Assembly: GCA_900319595.1 (NCBI GenBank)
Contig: ONOZ01000171.1
Span: 1 to 9,283 of the forward strand
Source of the DNA: an uncultured Bacteroidales bacterium
GTDB lineage: Bacteria > Bacteroidota > Bacteroidia > Bacteroidales > P3
Length of the DNA: 9,283 nt
Reading direction: 5' to 3'
Under the pieces are notes generated by a model. The model was not told where the DNA came from. It did no database searches and worked only from the letters and a program-made list of their open reading frames with translations. Position 1 is the stretch's first letter; each line of letters opens with the position of its first letter. The position numbers and the translations under genes were made by a program. Below, piece after piece: positions 4,560-9,283 of the stretch.

Positions 4560-7016
4560 TTATCTTAATTTTGCTCCAATTTTACTTTCCAAAGTTTTGA
4601 CAATTTTATCAACAGTTGCCTCTATTTGCTTATCGGTAAGAGTGTTCTGTTCATCTTGAAGCACAATACTAATTGCATATTGTTTTTTACCTAATTCTTG
4701 CAGTTTATCATATACATCAAACAGAGAAACTTGCTTAATAAGCTTTTTATCGCTTTCTTTGACAACCTGTTCTATATTTTCAAAAGTCGTATCCTTGTCA
4801 ACAACCAATGCTAAATCTCTTTTGACAGCTGGAAACTTGGAAATATTCTTGTAAGTAACCTCGTTCTTTGGCAACATCTTCATTATAGTATCCCAATTCA
4901 AATCAGCATAGAATACGTCTTGCTTTATATCAAACTTCTTTCTTAACTTGCTTTCCACATATCCTAACGTAGCAATGATTTTTTTGCTTTCTTTATTGAT
5001 AAGTGCTAAACCCTGAGATAGATATGTAACTTCGCTATTTTTTTGTATAATATTATCAAGGTTAATTCTCAAACGCTGTAAAATCAGCATAACAATATTT
5101 TTCAGATAGAAGAAGTCTGTATCTTGAGGTTTGCCTTGCCAAGACAAATTGCATAATTTACCTGTAACAAACAAAGAAAGATGCTTTTCTTCTTTGATAC
5201 GCTTTTCAACAGTCAAAGATTCTGGTGCACCAATATTCCAATTATAACAATTGCCAAATTCAAAAGTTTTTAAGTTATTAGTCTTACGGTTGATATTATA
5301 TGCAAGAACTTCTAAACCAGAATAAAGAAGACTCTGACGCATGACATTCAAATCGGTCGATAACGGATTAACAATTTTTATACCTTTTTCTATTGGATAG
5401 TCGTCGTTATCCTCATAATATGCTCCAGCAGTTAAAGAGTTATTCATGGTTTCATTGAATCCGTTTGCAGCTAAAAAGGAAGTAATTGTGTATTGAATTT
5501 TTTCTTTATCAGGTTTAGTATTATAGGACAAAGAACTTTTGATACCTTGCGGAAATTCAATATTATTATACCCATAGATACGCAAAATTTCCTCTACTAA
5601 ATCGCATGGACGTGTAACATCTACTTTATTTGTTGGGATATGTGCAACCAAATGAGTATCGTCAAAAACAGATGTTTCTATATTAAGTCCATTAAGTATC
5701 TTTTTTATTTTATCTCTTTCAATTTGCTTCCCAACGATAGAGTCAAGGTATTCAAACGATAAATCTATGGTCGCTTTTTCTACCTTTTTAGGATAAACGT
5801 CTTGAATTTCACTTGTAATCCTACCACCCGCTATTTCTTTAATAAGTAATGCGGCACGTTTTAAAGCATATATGCAAATATTCGGGTCAGCACCCCTTTC
5901 ATATCTAAATGATGCGTCTGTACTTAACTGATGATATTTTGCCCCTTTACGTATAACTATTGGATTGAAATAGGCACTTTCTAAAAATATATTAGTCGTC
6001 GTGTCCTTAACACCACTATCTTCGCCACCAAATATTCCTCCCATACACATAGGTTCATTTGCATTGCAGACTATTGCTTCTTTGCCGTTAAGTTTTCTTT
6101 CTATACCATCAAGAGTTACGAATTTTGTTCCCTCTGGCAGTGTTCTGACGTTTATTTCGTTGCCTTTTACTTTACTTAAATCAAAAGCATGTAAAGGTTG
6201 TCCTGTTTCCATCAGCACAAAGTTAGTAATATCTACAATATTATTTATACTTCTTATTCCAATTGCAGATAAACGCTCTTTTAACCACTTAGGACTTTCA
6301 CCAACTTTCACACCAGAGATAGTCAAACCTGCATATCTGCCACACAGTTTTTCATCTATTTTTATTGTTATATTATTTTCAATGCTATCAACAGCAAAAT
6401 TATCAACGTTAGGTATCAATAAATCTATTTTTTCATCCTTTTGAGTAGCAAGGATTGCAACCAAATCTCTACCGACTCCTAAATGTGATGTAGCATCTGA
6501 GCGATTAGCCGTTAATCCTATTTCTAAAATAGCATCTTCGCTCAAATGAAAATATTCGCTTGCCTTTGTTCCAACAACGCCATTTTCCAAAACCATGATT
6601 CCATCGTGATTATTGCTCAATTGCAACTCTTTTTCTGAACAAATCATACCTTCGGAAACCTCACCTCTTAGTTTAGATTTTTTTATTTCAAAACACTCAT
6701 CTCCATCATATACTTTAGCTCCAATAGTAGCTACTACAACCGTTTGCCCTGCTGCAACATTAGGGGCACCACATACAATGTGCAAAGGTTCTGGTTCTCC
6801 AACATCAACAGTTGTAATATGTAGATGGTCGCTATTAGGATGAGCCTCACATGTTAGGACCTTACCAATTATATACTTATCTAACCCTCCTTTAATACTC
6901 TCAACCTTGTCCAATCCTTCCACTTCCAACCCAGCAAATGTCAAAAGGTTGGCAACCTCTTCAGCACTATATTGTGTAGGTACGTATTGTTTAAGCCAAT
7001 TATACGATATTTTCAT
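4560..7016 (-). CDS. pheT: Phenylalanine-tRNA ligase beta subunit
   Basis: PheT pairs with PheS in the cytoplasmic alpha2-beta2 enzyme that charges tRNA-Phe. At 818 residues it is full length for the bacterial long-form subunit. In order it shows the N-terminal start MKISYNWLKQYV, the EMAPII-like tRNA-binding fold (about 40-150, with NSDHLHITTVDVG and CGAPNVAAGQ) and the B3/4 editing region (about 215-375, with GQPLHAFDL and STDASFRYERGAD). The B5 domain follows (about 405-475), then the catalytic-core-like domain (about 480-700, with NPLSTDLNVMRQSLL and FEFGNCY) and the C-terminal FDX-ACB anticodon-binding domain (about 725-818, starting FPAVKRDLALVVD). pheS is not in the window, so the two subunits are not adjacent here. 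It begins 14 bases after the dpp11-like stop and has no obvious promoter of its own in that gap, so it is likely read from 9199-9229. Confidence 0.97.
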   Translation of the reverse strand: MKISYNWLKQYVPTQYSAEEVANLLTFAGLEVEGLDKVESIKGGLDKYIIGKVLTCEAHPNSDHLHITTVDVGEPEPLHIVCGAPNVAAGQTVVVATIGAKVYDGDECFEIKKSKLRGEVSEGMICSEKELQLSNNHDGIMVLENGVVGTKASEYFHLSEDAILEIGLTANRSDATSHLGVGRDLVAILATQKDEKIDLLIPNVDNFAVDSIENNITIKIDEKLCGRYAGLTISGVKVGESPKWLKERLSAIGIRSINNIVDITNFVLMETGQPLHAFDLSKVKGNEINVRTLPEGTKFVTLDGIERKLNGKEAIVCNANEPMCMGGIFGGEDSGVKDTTTNIFLESAYFNPIVIRKGAKYHQLSTDASFRYERGADPNICIYALKRAALLIKEIAGGRITSEIQDVYPKKVEKATIDLSFEYLDSIVGKQIERDKIKKILNGLNIETSVFDDTHLVAHIPTNKVDVTRPCDLVEEILRIYGYNNIEFPQGIKSSLSYNTKPDKEKIQYTITSFLAANGFNETMNNSLTAGAYYEDNDDYPIEKGIKIVNPLSTDLNVMRQSLLYSGLEVLAYNINRKTNNLKTFEFGNCYNWNIGAPESLTVEKRIKEEKHLSLFVTGKLCNLSWQGKPQDTDFFYLKNIVMLILQRLRINLDNIIQKNSEVTYLSQGLALINKESKKIIATLGYVESKLRKKFDIKQDVFYADLNWDTIMKMLPKNEVTYKNISKFPAVKRDLALVVDKDTTFENIEQVVKESDKKLIKQVSLFDVYDKLQELGKKQYAISIVLQDEQNTLTDKQIEATVDKIVKTLESKIGAKLR

Positions 7017-7030
7017 TTCCTATTCTTATT

Positions 7031-9169
7031 TTATTTAACTAATTCTAACTCTTCAATCAAATTGTTTGCTTCTAAATACTTGTCAATTATCAAAAGACAA
7101 TATCTAACATCCAAAGTAATATTGCGGCATAAATCTTTATCGTAAAGAATGTCGCTCATGGTTCCTTCCCAATTTCTATCAAAGTTTAATCCTATCAAAT
7201 TGCCATCAGCATCCATGACAGGAGAACCGCTATTGCCTCCCGTGGTATGATTAGTAGCAATGAAAGCAACCCTATCGCCGTATGGAGCCATATCGTTATT
7301 ATAATAGATATCTTTTAATTTCTTTTCCACCACGTAATCGTAAATATTAGGGTCTTCTTTTTCCATAATACCTGCTATGGTTGTATAATGTCTATAAGTA
7401 ACCCCGTTCCTAGGCTTGAATGGTGCAATATTGCCATACGTAACTCTCAATGTTAGGTTTGCATCTGGGAAAATACCGTTATTCATTGACACGTCCTGGG
7501 ATTGTTTATTCCTATTGTAATCGTCTAAATAGTTTTTAGTATTTATCCTATACAAACTATCTAACTTACTATTGTTTTGAGCAAGTTGCTCTTGGGTAGA
7601 GTTTATATATTGCCCCAAAATCGGCGAAAGTAACTCAATGGCAGAATCTTTAAATAACTTTTTATAATTTGTTCGTTTGTAATCTTTCAAAAGTTTTTTG
7701 ATTTTATTAGGATTATTCAATATGCTTGATTGATAGATATTTGCAAAATAATCTTCTACAGAAGTTTGTTTTATTTTGGTTCTCAAAAAAGTATAATTAT
7801 CTTTTGCAAAATCATTATAAAATATGGTCATAGTGCGAACAAATATCATACTATCAACTTTTCTGTGAGAGGAAAAATCATTATCATAGTACGCACTAAG
7901 GTAATTGTATAACTTGTCTATCTCTATCTGCAAAGTTTCATCTGTCGTTGCCTCATTCCAAGATAAGTCTATCAAAGAAAGCAATCGTCTTGTGTGGAGC
8001 ATAAAATCACTTGACAAAACTGCCTCTCCAATATACAATTGCTCCATTTTATATTTGCGATTTTCATCATAAAGTCGTTTGAATTGAGGCATCAATGGGT
8101 TATTTACTTCCTGCTGTTGCTTTTTCTGTATGGCGTTTAGAAATTTCAACCCCTTTACTTCGCCTTGCCATTTTTTCCAACCATTAGCAATTGAAGCCAC
8201 CTCTGAAGCATAGCGTAATCTTTTGGCAGCAGATTCCTCTTGAGCGTCTTTATAAACATTTAACCTTTCTGTTCTTAGTTTTATTCTTGCGGGGTCTTCT
8301 AAATTCTGTATGTCTTCAACGGCATATGATGTTAAAAACTGCTGTGTAGTACCCGGATAACCCATAACAAAAGTAAAATCGCCTTCTTGTTTATCTTTTA
8401 AAGAAATTTTTAAATACTTTTTAGGTTTATAGGGTTTATTATTTTTGTTATATTCTGCTGGCTCGTTATTTTCATCTACATAAACACGGAAAACAGAAAA
8501 GTCGCCGGTATGACGAGGCCACATCCAATTGTCAGTATCACCACCAAATTTGCCTATATTAGATGGAGGAGCAGCCACAAGTCTAACGTCCTTATATATT
8601 TTATTTACATACAACATATATTGATTACCATAATACAACGCTTTTACGTATCCGCTAAGATTTGTTCCTTTTGTGGCGTTATCAACAATGTTTTTAATAT
8701 TTTCATTTATTTTGCTTTTTCTTTCTTTTTCTGTTATAGAAGATGTAACTCCTTTCAAAACCTCATCTGTTACGTCTTTCATGTATTGAAGTAAGGTAAC
8801 CGTCAGTCCGGGACAAGGTAATTCTTCTTCAAGTGTTTTTGCAGCAAACCCATTTGTAAGATAGTCATGCTCAACTGTGGAGTGTTTCACAATTTCACCA
8901 TATCCGCAATGATGATTGGTAAATAACAAACCTTTTTCACTCACAAATTCACCTGTACAACCTCTACCAAATAACACAACTGCGTCTTTGATACTTGCAT
9001 TTTGTTCATCGTAAATCTCTTTGGTAGAGATACGCATACCCTTTGTACGCATATCTTTTTGATTCTTATCCAACTCACTTGGAAGCCACATACCGCCCTG
9101 TGCAAATGAACTTATATTGCAACAAATGGCAGAGATAAAAAACGTAAATAATATAATACTTTTTTGCAT
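7031..9169 (-). CDS. dpp11: Secreted S46-family dipeptidyl peptidase, DPP11 type (Asp/Glu-specific)
   Basis: This serine peptidase removes N-terminal dipeptides in the periplasm or outer envelope. A Sec signal peptide is plain (MQKSIILFTFFISAICC, cleavage probably after SFA at residue 23). The chymotrypsin-like triad is visible: His87 in TNHHCGY, Asp223 in RHTGDFS, and Ser647 in GGNSGSP. In DPP11 of Porphyromonas gingivalis, an Arg 18 residues after the catalytic Ser (Arg673 versus Ser655) selects acidic P1 residues, whereas DPP7 has Gly. Here residue 665, also Ser+18, is Arg (FDRNWEG), so Asp/Glu preference is the better call. A helical domain occupies roughly 290-560, as in the family, and the 712-residue length fits (about 720). 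It is the first gene of the cluster, about 23 bases from its predicted transcription start, and lies directly before pheT. Family certain, DPP11 subtype strongly supported, substrate untested. Confidence 0.93.
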   Translation of the reverse strand: MQKSIILFTFFISAICCNISSFAQGGMWLPSELDKNQKDMRTKGMRISTKEIYDEQNASIKDAVVLFGRGCTGEFVSEKGLLFTNHHCGYGEIVKHSTVEHDYLTNGFAAKTLEEELPCPGLTVTLLQYMKDVTDEVLKGVTSSITEKERKSKINENIKNIVDNATKGTNLSGYVKALYYGNQYMLYVNKIYKDVRLVAAPPSNIGKFGGDTDNWMWPRHTGDFSVFRVYVDENNEPAEYNKNNKPYKPKKYLKISLKDKQEGDFTFVMGYPGTTQQFLTSYAVEDIQNLEDPARIKLRTERLNVYKDAQEESAAKRLRYASEVASIANGWKKWQGEVKGLKFLNAIQKKQQQEVNNPLMPQFKRLYDENRKYKMEQLYIGEAVLSSDFMLHTRRLLSLIDLSWNEATTDETLQIEIDKLYNYLSAYYDNDFSSHRKVDSMIFVRTMTIFYNDFAKDNYTFLRTKIKQTSVEDYFANIYQSSILNNPNKIKKLLKDYKRTNYKKLFKDSAIELLSPILGQYINSTQEQLAQNNSKLDSLYRINTKNYLDDYNRNKQSQDVSMNNGIFPDANLTLRVTYGNIAPFKPRNGVTYRHYTTIAGIMEKEDPNIYDYVVEKKLKDIYYNNDMAPYGDRVAFIATNHTTGGNSGSPVMDADGNLIGLNFDRNWEGTMSDILYDKDLCRNITLDVRYCLLIIDKYLEANNLIEELELVK

Positions 9170-9198
9170 AGTAATAAAAGTTAATTATTAACAACGTG

Positions 9199-9229
9199 CA
9201 AATTTACAAAAATTTCTTTTATTGGCAAC
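9199..9229 (-). promoter_or_regulatory. Bacteroides-type promoter of the dpp11-pheT cluster
   Basis: Read leftwards, GTTG (9229-9226, one base from TTTG) is followed after exactly 19 bases by TAAATTTG (9206-9199), a full TAnnTTTG element. Transcription should begin near 9192, only about 23 bases before the dpp11 ATG. The other gaps in the cluster are 14-16 bases, so this promoter probably serves all four genes. Confidence 0.75.
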
Positions 9230-9232
9230 AAC

Positions 9233-9267
9233 AAAAGGTGCGAAGTTTTTGTTGCTCCACACCTTTT
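9233..9267 (-). terminator. Probable terminator of a gene beyond the right edge
   Basis: AAAAGGTG (9233-9240) and CACCTTTT (9260-9267) are perfect complements. On the minus strand the stem extends to 10 bp through a U-G wobble and a G-C pair, while on the plus strand the same positions give a C-A mismatch, so leftward reading is favoured. It ends in UUUU just upstream of the dpp11 promoter, suiting a terminator for a leftward gene outside the window. The plus side has a 7-T run (9270-9276), so two-way action is possible. An overlapping hairpin, CAACAAAA/TTTTGTTG (9229-9236/9247-9254), competes with it. Confidence 0.5.
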
Positions 9268-9283
9268 CATTTTTTTATTATAT

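Noticed and set aside
6001..6444. 147-residue plus-strand reading frame inside pheT
   Set aside because: It is antisense to a clearly conserved part of pheT. Its Ser/Pro/Leu-rich composition is that of a shadow frame.

Overview
The window looks like low-GC, AT-rich chromosomal DNA from a Bacteroidota member, probably Bacteroidales. Three observations support this. Three promoters have the Bacteroides-type architecture, TTTG or a one-base variant, then exactly 19 bases, then TAnnTTTG. Gene starts lack Shine-Dalgarno sequences. The window also encodes a secreted S46 dipeptidyl peptidase of the DPP11 type, typical of peptide-using Bacteroidales. I cannot name a genus.

Layout from left to right. 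(1) Positions 1-761 (minus): the N-terminal ~253 codons of an EcoRI-family adenine DNA methyltransferase, running off the left edge. (2) Positions 762-1269: a gene-free stretch with two divergent promoters. The leftward promoter drives a strongly structured RNA of about 240 nt. It has a two-part long-range closing stem, an inner UUCG-capped hairpin, competing pairings and a terminator-like 3' hairpin. A separate perfect 11-bp dyad covers the first base of the methyltransferase start codon. (3) Positions 1270-2730 (plus): a complete DASS/SLC13 sodium:dicarboxylate-type symporter. (4) A perfect 17-bp terminator stem at 2781-2823 shared by convergent transcription. (5) Positions 2907-9169 (minus): a tight four-gene cluster, transcribed in the order dpp11-like peptidase, pheT, a 137-residue protein made of four exact 25-residue helical repeats, and a 402-residue polytopic membrane protein. 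Gaps are only 14-16 bases, and one clear promoter lies at 9199-9229.

How the parts may work together (inference): the secreted DPP11 would release Asp/Glu-containing dipeptides from extracellular protein, and the DASS carrier would handle dicarboxylates of the kind linked to Asp/Glu fermentation. PheT is a housekeeping aminoacyl-tRNA synthetase subunit. The two genes downstream of it are unassigned and may be co-expressed with it. The least explained and most interesting part is the structured RNA and start-codon dyad upstream of the methyltransferase. It could be an independent small RNA or a regulatory leader for the methyltransferase.
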